A stretch of 64,000 nt of DNA from Candidatus Latescibacterota bacterium (lineage in GTDB: Bacteria > Latescibacterota > UBA2968 > GCA-2709665). A program made the translations under genes and the position numbers. Positions within the stretch are counted from its first letter, which is position 1. Each line of letters opens with the position of its first letter. Below are positions 27,156 through 36,394 of the stretch, piece after piece. The notes below the pieces were generated by a model that did not search any database, had not been told where the DNA came from, and saw only the letters and a program-made list of their open reading frames with translations. The stretch is taken from the NCBI GenBank assembly GCA_021295655.1, contig JAGWBX010000008.1:33141-97140 (forward strand). The letters run 5' to 3'.

Positions 27156-27270
27156 CTCCCAGGTCTCCTTCGTGTCAGCATCGATTGTACCCGCATCCGG
27201 TCTGACCGGGCCGTTTCGAAAAGGACCTCGTCGCGCGCGTTGACCCTACGGCCAATGCGACGACGCCATC

Positions 27271-30200
27271 TTAGAACCGCATGCGAATACCCACGTGGGT
27301 TATCCGGGGTTCGCCAACATATCGGCTGCGGTCCTGGAAATCGCCATAGTTGAGATAGTTCGCGTCGTTCGGCCGGGGACTCTGCAGCCCCCACCACATA
27401 TAGTCGGTTCCCGACGCCAACGCGTCCTGCTGGTTGAACAGATTGAAGACCTCCAGGAAGACGTCGGCGCTTGCCCTGCCCAATTCGAAGCGTTTCTGCA
27501 CGTTCAGGTCCATAACCGTGCGCAATGGACCTCGTGCGGTCTGACGCGTACCCTCGAGGACCAGATAGGTGAACTGGGACCCGGTATAGATCCGGTAGAT
27601 CAGGTTGGCATTGACGCCCCCCAGAAGCGTGCTTCCTCCAATCTTAGGACCCATGCCGAAATCCTGCGGCGTGGACAGGAACATCTGGAGACTTCCCTGG
27701 CTCCGGCGACCCACGTCCACGCCGGGATTGGCCCTGTGTCCATGCACGATCCAGAGGCCGCGTGCCCCCTCGGCCGCGGCATCAGACAGCCAGTTCTCTT
27801 CCCAGGTGGGCACGATCGCGTCCTTGTTTGTCGACATGTCGTAGACGTAACCACCGGCTACAAGCCGGTCCGCCTGTGCGGCTCTTATGGCCTCGTTGGC
27901 GCCGTGACCGATGATCCGGATCTGTTCATCAGTAAGGGTTACGGGACGCTCCGAGCCGCCCGCGACCTCCCACTCGAAGAAATAGTTGCCGCTTGCGATG
28001 TAGTTTGAATCCGGTATCACGGTTGCGCCGTTGCTGACGGCGCCACCGCCGCCGAGACTGTAGTCGCTCCAGGCCAGGTTGAGGGCCGCGCGGAACGAGA
28101 AGTAATGGCTGAATCCCTTCCTGAGGCTGAACTCCAGACCCCGCGTGTCTTCGAGGCGGATGTTTGACAGGGTGCTGGAGAGTCGCTGGCGGAGGCGAAC
28201 CCCCGCGCCGCGCAGCTCCGGATAGAGGAATACGTCCCAACCTCCGGTCTCCTGGAAGGAGGCGCTCTTGTAGAACGTCGCCAGCGCGAGCGTATAGTCG
28301 GATACGATATTCCAGTCTGCGCCCAGTTCGAAGCTGATCGTCCGCGCCGTATTGTCCCATATCGGTCTCGAGATGGACGTGGGCGCCGGACGGTAGTGGC
28401 TGGTGTATTCGCTGAAACCGATGCCCGGAATCCCGTCTCCCGAACCGAACCACTGGTCGTGGAACATCTGGTAGAAACTCGGCAACTGGTAGAAATGCCC
28501 GTAGAAGAAATGGAGGCTCGATCTGTACGTGATCGGGTGCGAGATCCCCAACCGCGGACTCCAGTTCACAATGGGCTTCATGGGGTACCTGGGCGCCGTG
28601 AGATATCGCGACATCGTCGTGTACTGGAACGCCCGCAGCGCCCCCATTATCGGAACGTCGGCGCCCCAGAAGCGGTCGTAGCGGATTCCGGCGTTTACGA
28701 TGAATCCCTCGAATTCCATCTTGTCCTGGATATAGGCCGCGAACTGCTTCGGCGTTATCGGCTGTCCCGGTTCCGGATTTCCGATATACAGGATTTGTTT
28801 ACGCGCGTCGCCCGGCGTGTTGCCTTCGCGAACGAAATGATTGCTGTAGCCGGTAAAATCAATCCCGATCTTGGAAAAGTGTGTTTTCGTAAGCTGGCTG
28901 GACAGGTCGAACTTGAGCGCGCTCCGGGTCTGTTGGCCGAACGTATACGCGCGCACGCTTCCCCTGCCCGTGTAGAACCAGCCGTCCGAGTCGGTCCCGA
29001 CGTCGGCCGTCGTATTTGAAACGCCGCTGGTATCCTGTCTGCTCTGGTAACGAGAAAGCCTCAGTTCGTAGAAGGTCCTCGGGCTGATCGTGTGTGTGAT
29101 CACGCCGTAAAGGACGCTCTCAGTGTTGACTGTCTCCCCCGCGGGCGACCCTTCGGGCAGGAAAATGTCGCGGCCCGGTCCCCTGAGGACGTTGCTGACG
29201 GAAGGCGTCGTTCCGCCCAGCGCGCCGTTGTTGAAGGACTTCCAACGGTCGTAAATCCAGCCGATCTGCATCTTGACGTTGTCGTGCGCCCTGACGGTTA
29301 ACTTCGCCGTATTCCGGGAATTGAACGGCCGTACTGACCACGCACCCGGGAATCCGGCGGCATCACGCCGGCTCCTCGAACTTACGAAAAAGGACGTTTC
29401 CGGGAGGAGCGGTCCGGCGAGATAGGCGTCGAAATAGTGCCCCCGTTGGTCCGTGTAGTTCGTGCGCTGGTGCACGAGCGCGCCGGTCTCCGGATCCACT
29501 TCCGACGTCCACGCGGGATCGTTCCATCGCATGTGTCCGCGGTGTTCGGGCGCATCGTAGACGTTGGCGCCCCAGTGCTTCTTGCCGCCGGGGGTCAGCC
29601 GATACTCGGCCTCGCCATGGTAGTTGGATCCGCCGTCCCGCGTGACCATCTGAATCACCCCGGCCTGCGCGTTTCCGTACTCGGCGTTCATGCCGCCGGT
29701 GATTACGGAAACCTCCTGCAGCGCTTTCACGTTAGCGCCCCACCACTGGCTGCCACTGGACGTGGGACCCGCGCGTCCGTCCTGGTTCTGCAGACGGACG
29801 CCGTCGACGTAAATCAGGTTATCTTCCACCTGACCCCCGCGGATCACGCCGCTGCCATCCACCGCCACACCCGCTTCCAACGCGACGAACTCAGAGGCGT
29901 CTCTAAGGATCGGCGTCCGCGCGATATCCTGAGCTGTGACCACGTAGCGGCTTTCCGTCTTGTCGGGCTCTACCGGGGGCGCTTCCGCAACCACGACCAT
30001 TTCTTCCAACTCCAGCTCCGTCTCACGAAGCTGAAAATCAACGAAATTGGTGAAGTCGGACCGGACCTGGATCCGTTCCTGCGTCACCGAGTGGTAGCCG
30101 ACCATGGAGGCCGTCATCCTGTAAACTCCAGGATCGACGGAGATGATGACGTAGAACCCCTCGACATCGGTGGAAGCGCCAAGCCGCGATCCTTCGATGA

Positions 30201-30348
30201 CCACGCTCGCGCCCGGCAGCACCTCACCGTTTTCGTCAGTTACTTTTCCGACGATTTTCCCCGTTGTGCCGGCGATCGCCGCGCCTGCAAACGCGAGTAC
30301 CGCGACGAGCGAAATCGTGGCGGTAAATCCGGCCGTTAATCTGTTCAT
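27271..30348 (-). CDS. TonB-dependent outer-membrane receptor with carboxypeptidase-regulatory-like domain
   Basis: A 1025-residue receptor. The signal peptide MNRLTAGFTATISLVAVLAFAGAAIAG is followed by a carboxypeptidase-like beta-sandwich (GKIVGKVTDENGEVLPGASV, residues about 30-115), then a plug domain (LIYVDGVRLQNQDGRAG, VITGGMNAEYGNAQAGVI) and a 22-strand barrel ending in a C-terminal Phe (HVGIRMRF). It resembles SusC/CarboxypepD-reg receptors that import oligosaccharides, peptides or metal chelates. I saw no clear TonB box between signal and domain. The ATG at 30348 has GGAGG upstream. It is the first gene of the operon with the secreted protein and the PorV-like gene. Confidence 0.9.
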   Translation of the reverse strand: MNRLTAGFTATISLVAVLAFAGAAIAGTTGKIVGKVTDENGEVLPGASVVIEGSRLGASTDVEGFYVIISVDPGVYRMTASMVGYHSVTQERIQVRSDFTNFVDFQLRETELELEEMVVVAEAPPVEPDKTESRYVVTAQDIARTPILRDASEFVALEAGVAVDGSGVIRGGQVEDNLIYVDGVRLQNQDGRAGPTSSGSQWWGANVKALQEVSVITGGMNAEYGNAQAGVIQMVTRDGGSNYHGEAEYRLTPGGKKHWGANVYDAPEHRGHMRWNDPAWTSEVDPETGALVHQRTNYTDQRGHYFDAYLAGPLLPETSFFVSSRSRRDAAGFPGAWSVRPFNSRNTAKLTVRAHDNVKMQIGWIYDRWKSFNNGALGGTTPSVSNVLRGPGRDIFLPEGSPAGETVNTESVLYGVITHTISPRTFYELRLSRYQSRQDTSGVSNTTADVGTDSDGWFYTGRGSVRAYTFGQQTRSALKFDLSSQLTKTHFSKIGIDFTGYSNHFVREGNTPGDARKQILYIGNPEPGQPITPKQFAAYIQDKMEFEGFIVNAGIRYDRFWGADVPIMGALRAFQYTTMSRYLTAPRYPMKPIVNWSPRLGISHPITYRSSLHFFYGHFYQLPSFYQMFHDQWFGSGDGIPGIGFSEYTSHYRPAPTSISRPIWDNTARTISFELGADWNIVSDYTLALATFYKSASFQETGGWDVFLYPELRGAGVRLRQRLSSTLSNIRLEDTRGLEFSLRKGFSHYFSFRAALNLAWSDYSLGGGGAVSNGATVIPDSNYIASGNYFFEWEVAGGSERPVTLTDEQIRIIGHGANEAIRAAQADRLVAGGYVYDMSTNKDAIVPTWEENWLSDAAAEGARGLWIVHGHRANPGVDVGRRSQGSLQMFLSTPQDFGMGPKIGGSTLLGGVNANLIYRIYTGSQFTYLVLEGTRQTARGPLRTVMDLNVQKRFELGRASADVFLEVFNLFNQQDALASGTDYMWWGLQSPRPNDANYLNYGDFQDRSRYVGEPRITHVGIRMRF

Positions 30349-30461
30349 ACCTGTATCCTCCATCCGCAATTACGGTTCAGACTGAAAAAAACTGGTTCCA
30401 AAGTGAAAATCCCGGGCACTTCCGCCTGAATCATTCTTGCGGTTCGAGCGAATTCAAGAAA

Positions 30462-30490
30462 TATCTAATACCTTGGATTAATTTCTTCAA
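30462..30490 (-). promoter_or_regulatory. Predicted promoter of the TonB-receptor operon
   Basis: Minus strand TTGAAG, 17 bases, TAGATA, about 110 bases before the receptor start. A few bases upstream is another TTGACA followed by the palindrome CGGCAAAATGCCG, a possible operator. Confidence 0.45.
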
Positions 30491-30636
30491 CTTCGCGGCA
30501 TTTTGCCGATTTGTCAAGACTTTTTTCAGTCGTTTCGGAACCGCTGCGATAGAAATGGCATGCCGAGAAAACGGGTGTGGAGGTTGTGCGGACATTCCTG
30601 CCAACCCGCCTTTGTACGCCATTCGTGGTTCTCGGG

Positions 30637-32109
30637 TCAGAACGCCGGGCGCAGGTTTGAAGCCTGGCCCTGCGGCCGGGCATCGTGACCGCCCAGCAGC
30701 GCGACGGCGCCGTCCACCAGTGCTTCACCACCACCCGGACCCACCGGGGTGAACGCGGTCTCATAGCCACCCTGTTCGAAAGCCTCCCTGTCGGCGATAT
30801 AGCTGACGGCGCCGAACTCGTTCGCGAGCGCAGCGATCAGCAGCCGACGAGTACCGGACCTCTCCCTGATTGCCTTGCCAAGCGACACGAACGGTTCTCC
30901 CGGGAGCCCGAGAAAGACGCCTTCGCCGATCCCCAGCGTCTGTACTTCAGTGAGGTGGTGGGACTCGGGCGCATCTCGCTGCCAGTCGGCCAGAATGACG
31001 TCATCCACGTGTCGGTACCCCGCCTTCAGCGGAAGCGCCACTTCCTTCCGGCGGGCCCAGAGCTCCGGGGTCCCGTCCCAGCGAACGATCCCGCGGACGG
31101 CCGCCATCGCCCCGGCCGCCACCCGACCGCCCAGACGCGCCAGTTCGCGGTCGAATCCGCGCTCCCTTCTTGAGAGACGCTCTTCGGGGTCCTCGCCGGG
31201 TCGGGTTCTCCAGACCCCCTCGATATCGACGTTCCAAATCGGCGTCACGTCGCCCTCGGGGCCGGATGTATAGAGAATGACCGGCGTTTCAGATCCGTCG
31301 CGCGACCACGCCTCCGCTACGCGATCGGACGCCGCGCCCGCGATCTCGGCGGAAATACCCGTTCCGCAGAATATCCAGGGATGGGTACCGTAATTCATCA
31401 CCGCCGCCAGCGGCGCCCCCGTCCCCTGCTCTCTCACGCCGAACACCCGAACAAGCGGATCGATACTCGTGCGCGAAACCACCCGGACCCCCTCAACGGG
31501 GTGCCGCCTCGGGTCTCCCCAACTCCCGTCGGACATCAGCACGCGCCTCGAACTGGCAACGCCGTCTACCCCGGCCTCCCCGAAACCCACCGAAGCCGGT
31601 CGCAGCGTACCGTACGCCTCCTCCACCGCCGCTGCCGCCTGCGCGACAAACCGCGCCTTCCACGCCAGGTCCGTTTCGCCCACCCAACTGGCAGACGACG
31701 ATACCGAGGTAACCTGGCCCATGGCGGCCGGCGCCGATCCGTCACCGCGTATCGTGAGCCGGGCCATGTCTTCCGGGCTGTACGCGGTGGCAACCGGGCA
31801 GAAAGCAGGTCCCGAATGGGTGTGCGTCGCACAGACCATGATCGCGTCGGGACTCAGTCCGGTCCGCTCGGCCGCGCCGCAACGGATCTGCTCCGTGGCA
31901 ACCGCGTCCACGCCCGACAGGTCGACGGCAACAAGGGCCCATGATCGACTTCCATTTCGCAGAACCAGCGCCCTGGCGTAGAGATCGTCGCGCACGTAAC
32001 GCGACCTGATGTCCCCGGAAGCCCGCGGGTTCCACCCGGACATGGACACGCCCACCGGCGGTGTGATCACCCGTTGGGCCGCACCCGCGTATAGATTCTG
32101 ACGATCCAT
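30637..32109 (-). CDS. Neutral ceramidase-like protein, second paralogue
   Basis: A 490-residue homologue of the N-terminal domain of neutral ceramidases. It opens NLYAGAAQRVITPPVGVSMS, has CATHTHSGPAFCP near residue 95 with zinc-binding histidines, NYGTHPWIF near residue 250, and YTSGPEGDVTPIW, the counterpart of the active-serine loop. There is no clear signal peptide and no C-terminal Ig-like domain. It is only weakly related to the paralogue at 3806-5080 and has long inserts. The ATG at 32109 has GGGAG upstream; the earlier start in the track does not. Gene context is catabolic, next to a phosphoesterase-PQQ fusion. Substrate unknown. Confidence 0.83.
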   Translation of the reverse strand: MDRQNLYAGAAQRVITPPVGVSMSGWNPRASGDIRSRYVRDDLYARALVLRNGSRSWALVAVDLSGVDAVATEQIRCGAAERTGLSPDAIMVCATHTHSGPAFCPVATAYSPEDMARLTIRGDGSAPAAMGQVTSVSSSASWVGETDLAWKARFVAQAAAAVEEAYGTLRPASVGFGEAGVDGVASSRRVLMSDGSWGDPRRHPVEGVRVVSRTSIDPLVRVFGVREQGTGAPLAAVMNYGTHPWIFCGTGISAEIAGAASDRVAEAWSRDGSETPVILYTSGPEGDVTPIWNVDIEGVWRTRPGEDPEERLSRRERGFDRELARLGGRVAAGAMAAVRGIVRWDGTPELWARRKEVALPLKAGYRHVDDVILADWQRDAPESHHLTEVQTLGIGEGVFLGLPGEPFVSLGKAIRERSGTRRLLIAALANEFGAVSYIADREAFEQGGYETAFTPVGPGGGEALVDGAVALLGGHDARPQGQASNLRPAF

Positions 32110-32179
32110 ACCTGAAACTCCCGCCGGTTTGAAAAAGCTGAATGCTTTCAACTCTCAGCTATCGGCGCTCTCATCGAGC

Positions 32180-32484
32180 CTACCGGGAATCACCGGACTT
32201 TACGAAGAGCTTTCGCTCGAGCCCGCCGAGGCACTCCGGTCCATCTTCATGCATGGCAAATGTGTCTTCGCACTTGAAGTGCCCGATACCGGAGTATTTT
32301 ACTTTGTACTCCAGCGTGAACGTATGGCCGGGAAGGATCTCCCCTTCAGGTTCGGGTGAAATCAGCGGATAGCTGTAAAGAATCCATCCGGGACGACGCC
32401 GTGGCAATGGCCTTATCCGGACTCCGCCCCAGAATTGCCTTACGGCCGTACATCCCGTACCGCAACGGGGTCTTCCTTATTCAT
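32180..32484 (-). pseudogene. Possible frameshifted small gene
   Basis: Between the ceramidase-like and PQQ genes the minus strand has coding-like peptides in three frames in succession: MNKEDPVAVRDV, then YGMYGRKAILGRSPDKAIA, then PEGEILPGHTFTLEYKVKYS and FKCEDTFAMHEDGPECLGG ending at 32180. Together they could be one small protein of about 100 residues broken by two frameshifts. I do not recognise the family. It might also be chance. Confidence 0.25.
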
Positions 32485-32492
32485 TAAAACTC

Positions 32493-34664
32493 TTATCCCG
32501 TTCTTTCAAAACTGAAGATCCGCCCGTCATACGTTCCAACAATCAACCGCCCGTCCTCTGTGCTCGGAGACGCCGTGATTGGAGAGCCGAAGGCAACGCT
32601 GTCCAGGCAACGGCCGGAAGCGGGATCCAGCACGTAAAGAAACCCGTCGCACCCGCAGACGATAAGGGAACCGTCAAACATCACCGGAGCGGCCAGGATG
32701 GACCGCACACCACGGCGATAGGGAACCATATCCAGCAGGTCGTCGCCCGTCTGAAACCGCCAGCGCAATGTGCCATCGTCCATGTGAAAACAGAGGGCCT
32801 CGCCATCGGGCGTGGTCGCATAGATCCGATCGTCGTGGACATGCAGGCCTGTGGGATACCTGGAGGGCAGAATCGGTCTTTCCCAGACGACCCCGCCGGA
32901 GTCCTTTTCGACGGCGATGAGAAACGCGGCCTCGCCGGAGAAGTGGTGAAGGTCGGACGAGCCGCCGCCGCTCACGATCAGGTCTCCTGACAGAACCGGT
33001 CTGGCATAGGAGAATTCAACCCTCGCCGGCCGTTCCCAAACCATGTCCCCCGTCCCGCGGTCCAGCGCAACAAGCCCCCGCCGCTGCACGAGCAGGAGAA
33101 GCAGGTCTCCGGAAACCTGCGGGCTGGCGTAACACCCCCAGTTGTCACTGTCTGCGTTTACCGTATGCCAGAGCCTGGCCCCGGAGGCCAGATCGAAAGC
33201 CGCGTAACCCGCCTTGGCGCCTGCGTAAACCGTTCCATCCGCGATAACCGGAGACGTATAGACCCAGCGCTGGGGATACTCAGGCAGGTCCGCCTCCCAC
33301 GTTGTGGCGCCCGATGCCGCGTCCATCAAGTGCACGCGACCGGTTACAGACACCGCCGCACAGGCGCCGCCGTCGACTGCCACGCTGTTCTTTACAGCCG
33401 CATCCGTCCGGGCATGCCAGACCATATCCCCGCTGGCGGCATCGAGGCAGCAGACGCCCGCGTGTCCCGGCCAGCCTTCGTCGCGCAGGCTGAAAAACAC
33501 GCGTTCACCGGACGAGACGGGCGCCGCCCGGTGAAGCCCGCCCGGAATCCTCCGCTCCCATTGCAGGCGGAGCGAACCACCGTTGAACCCATTGTCTCGC
33601 GGGGAAATCTCCCGGGAGTCTGGCGCGGCGTTGGCGGCCTGGAGCACCCTGAGGCCCAGGGCAGCGGCGTGATCGCTGAACTGCACCGTGCGGTATCCCC
33701 GGGGAGAGGTGTCGATTCCACCGAAACAGACCGGAGGGGCGGCGGCCACGACCATATCGCCGTACGAAAAAACCTTGCTGGAGTGCCAGTGTCCGTGCAG
33801 GACGAGTCGGACGTTGTACCTGCTCAGATCGCGCAGAAATGACTCCGGCGGCGGCGTATGGACGACGACTGCGATTTCGCGGTCCGGGGGCTGCAACGCG
33901 AGGTCCGCCCACAGCCACGCCTCCTTGCGCTCCAGGTCCGCCGGAGGGTAGTACGCGTCTTCATTCGGATAGAACGCGAAATGGCGTCCGCCCCAATCCA
34001 GGCTGTAATACGTTGGCCCAAGCAACGCCTCGAATTGCAGCGTAGCCGGCAGGCCTTTGGACTTTCTTGCTATCTCTTTAAGCTCCGGGTTGTTAGGCGT
34101 GGCCGTCATTGCGACGAACGCGTCAATGGAAATTCCGCCCATGCGCTCCTGGTTCCCGTCGTGCCCGCCGAACAGCGGGAAAACCGGAGTCGAAATTGTC
34201 CGGACGGCGTCGCGAAAGACGGTCAACTGGTCAATCGTCCCCCAATCCGTAAGGTCTCCGCTGGCGATTATCAGGTCGGGCTTCGCCTCGCGTTCAAGTT
34301 GCTGCAGGGCTTCCGCCAGTACGGGTCCCGAAGTGTGCGTATCTCCTTCCGTAACGATATGCGCGTCGGTAATCTGCGCGAGCGTGAACGAACGCCGGGA
34401 ACTTGCGGGAGACAGCGAAAGCCGGAAATCCACCCCGTCGCACGTCTCCGCCCAGTCCAGGGTAGACCTGAAGTACCCGTCCTGCGCTTGAAGCCCGTCG
34501 GGAAGCGTGATAAACACGAACCGGTGTACACCGGATTCCACCGTGATTTCGTACCGACCCGCTCCGTCCGTCTGTACGATCCGCTCTCCGTTCGAAACGG
34601 AAACTCTGGCAATGCCGTTTCCCGATGAATCGTCGACGACGCTGCCTCGCACCTGAATCGCCAC
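32493..34664 (-). CDS. Calcineurin-like phosphoesterase fused to a PQQ-type beta-propeller
   Basis: A 723-residue three-part protein. Residues 1-90 are a carboxypeptidase-regulatory-like beta-sandwich (GSVVDDSSGNGIARVSVSN). Residues about 95-330 are a metallophosphoesterase: AQITDAHIVTEGDTH (D-x-H), IIASGDLTDWG (GD), LFGGHDGN (GNHD variant), VVVHTPP and VLHGHWHS (GHxH). Residues about 380-720 are PQQ-like propeller blades (ASGDMVWHARTDAAV, ASGATTWEADLP, GTGDMVWERP, SGGVVWERP, DGTLRWRFQT). No signal peptide is visible. GTG start with AGGAGGTGA. Similar fusions occur in uncultured bacteria; the substrate is unknown. The propeller may bind a partner or substrate. Confidence 0.83.
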   Translation of the reverse strand: MAIQVRGSVVDDSSGNGIARVSVSNGERIVQTDGAGRYEITVESGVHRFVFITLPDGLQAQDGYFRSTLDWAETCDGVDFRLSLSPASSRRSFTLAQITDAHIVTEGDTHTSGPVLAEALQQLEREAKPDLIIASGDLTDWGTIDQLTVFRDAVRTISTPVFPLFGGHDGNQERMGGISIDAFVAMTATPNNPELKEIARKSKGLPATLQFEALLGPTYYSLDWGGRHFAFYPNEDAYYPPADLERKEAWLWADLALQPPDREIAVVVHTPPPESFLRDLSRYNVRLVLHGHWHSSKVFSYGDMVVAAAPPVCFGGIDTSPRGYRTVQFSDHAAALGLRVLQAANAAPDSREISPRDNGFNGGSLRLQWERRIPGGLHRAAPVSSGERVFFSLRDEGWPGHAGVCCLDAASGDMVWHARTDAAVKNSVAVDGGACAAVSVTGRVHLMDAASGATTWEADLPEYPQRWVYTSPVIADGTVYAGAKAGYAAFDLASGARLWHTVNADSDNWGCYASPQVSGDLLLLLVQRRGLVALDRGTGDMVWERPARVEFSYARPVLSGDLIVSGGGSSDLHHFSGEAAFLIAVEKDSGGVVWERPILPSRYPTGLHVHDDRIYATTPDGEALCFHMDDGTLRWRFQTGDDLLDMVPYRRGVRSILAAPVMFDGSLIVCGCDGFLYVLDPASGRCLDSVAFGSPITASPSTEDGRLIVGTYDGRIFSFERTG

Positions 34665-34703
34665 CTGTCACCTCCTGTTCCAGGGTGTTCCCCCGTCGGT
34701 TTG

Positions 34704-35156
34704 TCACACTTCCATAGGCTGCCAGATCTCTATGGGAATGCCATCGGGATCCAGAATATAGAATGCAACCGCGGCCGCCTTCCCGTCGCGGACGATCTCC
34801 GTGGGCGGGCTCATTGCGGCCACGCCCGAAGAAGTCAGCCGTTCGTATTCAGCCGCCGCGTCTTCCACCTGAAGCGCGAGGCTGGAGGCGCCGACGTAGT
34901 TGTTTCGCAATTCACGTTCGGTGGCTGCCGGGTTCTGAAACTGAACCAGGCCCACGACAAAGCCCGTTGGCCTGTGCAGCAGCATAGCCACCCGTAACCT
35001 GACATTCCGCATATTCATTATGGTATTATAGGAAGCCAGTCCCTCCCGCGCGGCCTCATAGGAGACCTCGAACCCGAGCAGATCCCGATAGAACGCGAGC
35101 GACCTGTCCAGGTTGCCTACCGTGTATTTGACGTGATGGACCTTCGTAAACGCCAT
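34704..35156 (-). CDS. VOC (glyoxalase/bleomycin resistance) family protein
   Basis: A 150-residue protein with two beta-alpha-beta-beta-beta modules. The first reads KVHHVKYTVGNLDRSLAFYRDLLGF, the classic VOC opening with a metal-binding His; the second ends YILDPDGIPIEIWQPME with the usual metal-binding Glu. This architecture fits dioxygenases, lyases or glyoxalases acting on small metabolites. The ATG at 35156 has GGAGG seven bases upstream; the TTG two codons earlier does not. It sits between the phosphoesterase-PQQ gene and an enolase-superfamily gene, which fits a small catabolic operon. The exact reaction cannot be assigned. Confidence 0.85.
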   Translation of the reverse strand: MAFTKVHHVKYTVGNLDRSLAFYRDLLGFEVSYEAAREGLASYNTIMNMRNVRLRVAMLLHRPTGFVVGLVQFQNPAATERELRNNYVGASSLALQVEDAAAEYERLTSSGVAAMSPPTEIVRDGKAAAVAFYILDPDGIPIEIWQPMEV

Positions 35157-35212
35157 CAGCAAGCCTCCGTCTACCCTCTCCCCGCTTTAGAGTAATGCGC
35201 GTCGCGCGTTTA

Positions 35213-36379
35213 TCAGACCTGCCAGGTCCGGTGGTGCGTGCAGTAGCCATCCACCTCGTCAAGGTTGACTTCAACCCCCATGCCTGGACCGTCTGGAAGC
35301 TGGATATGGCCGCTTTCGACCTCCAAGTCCCGGGTCAGCAGATGAGACTCCCGCAGCCACGGCCCCGCCTGGTCGCCCGGAAGTGTGCAGTTGGGCGCGC
35401 TGGCGGAAAGGTGAAGTTGAGCCGCCGTGGCAATCCCCAGGTCGATCCCGCTACCCTGCCAGACGGGAAGGTTCGCCTGCGCCGCCGCAGCGGCCTGCAG
35501 CCGCCAGTTGAAAAGGCCGCAGGCGCCGTCGATGTTCAGGCCTCCCGCGGCGCCCGACGTCAGCACGTTCCACAGCGATTCAGGCGGATCGACGTGCACA
35601 GCAAGGCGTGCGTTCATGCGGCGGCGCAATTCGGCGAATTCCTCGAGGTGAAACCGGGGAAACGGATCCTCAAGGATGGCCATGTTGCCCACCCGATCCA
35701 TTTCCCGGAGCACCGATATCGCGTCATCCAACCGGTAGAAACGGCCGTTGGCATCCACGGTGACCTCACAGTCCGCCGCGGCCTGCCGGATGGCTTCCAG
35801 CCGCTCGACATTGGGGTCTTCGAGCGACGTCTTCAGTTTGACCCCGCGAAAGCCGAGTGCTTTTCCCCTCTCAACACACCTCACTGCGTGGTCGGGGGTG
35901 GTGCGCGGCATCCAGTAGTCCACGGGCACCCGATCCCGCCACGCGCCCCCCCACAGCGCGCACAGGGGCAGGCCGGCGCGCCTGGCGGTAAGGTCGCTGA
36001 GGGCCATCTCCACGAGAGCCTGAAGCGGGTGGCGCAGCCTGTGCTGCAAATTGGCCGGATCGGCAGCATACGGAGAAGGAGGCGGCGGGCGCTGCCAGTA
36101 AAGTGAACCTTCGGGCCACAGGTCCAGGAAGGAAAGTCTGAAGTCGGAAACTGAACTGTCCACGAGACCGGACAGTGCCTCGTCGGCGGACGACCGCGAG
36201 CCAGACCTTACCGCCTCTCCCCACCCTTCGAACCCGTCTCCGTCCGTGATGCGCAGCACGTACCGGTCGTCTATACCGGTGGGGTTTTCCCCGAATACGG
36301 GGCTGGCGGCCCATTCCTCCAGCAAAGGAACCGTGACTTCCCAGACCCTGACCTGTGCGATGACCGGTGACGAAGCCAT
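35213..36379 (-). CDS. Mandelate racemase/muconate lactonizing enzyme family protein (enolase superfamily)
   Basis: A 388-residue enolase-superfamily enzyme, probably a sugar-acid dehydratase or epimerase. The N-terminal capping domain is followed by a TIM barrel. GVKLKTSLEDPN supplies the K-x-K base motif, VTVDANGRF the first metal-binding Asp, AILEDPFPRFHLEEF the second acidic ligand, and AVHVDPPES the third. QGSGIDLGIATAAQLHL holds a conserved late-barrel segment. Such enzymes form an enediolate with Mg2+. The gene is 15 bases after the SDR gene, so the two are probably translated from one message. No sugar specificity can be read from the sequence. Confidence 0.88.
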   Translation of the reverse strand: MASSPVIAQVRVWEVTVPLLEEWAASPVFGENPTGIDDRYVLRITDGDGFEGWGEAVRSGSRSSADEALSGLVDSSVSDFRLSFLDLWPEGSLYWQRPPPPSPYAADPANLQHRLRHPLQALVEMALSDLTARRAGLPLCALWGGAWRDRVPVDYWMPRTTPDHAVRCVERGKALGFRGVKLKTSLEDPNVERLEAIRQAAADCEVTVDANGRFYRLDDAISVLREMDRVGNMAILEDPFPRFHLEEFAELRRRMNARLAVHVDPPESLWNVLTSGAAGGLNIDGACGLFNWRLQAAAAAQANLPVWQGSGIDLGIATAAQLHLSASAPNCTLPGDQAGPWLRESHLLTRDLEVESGHIQLPDGPGMGVEVNLDEVDGYCTHHRTWQV

Positions 36380-36394
36380 AGCCGGGTTCCAATC

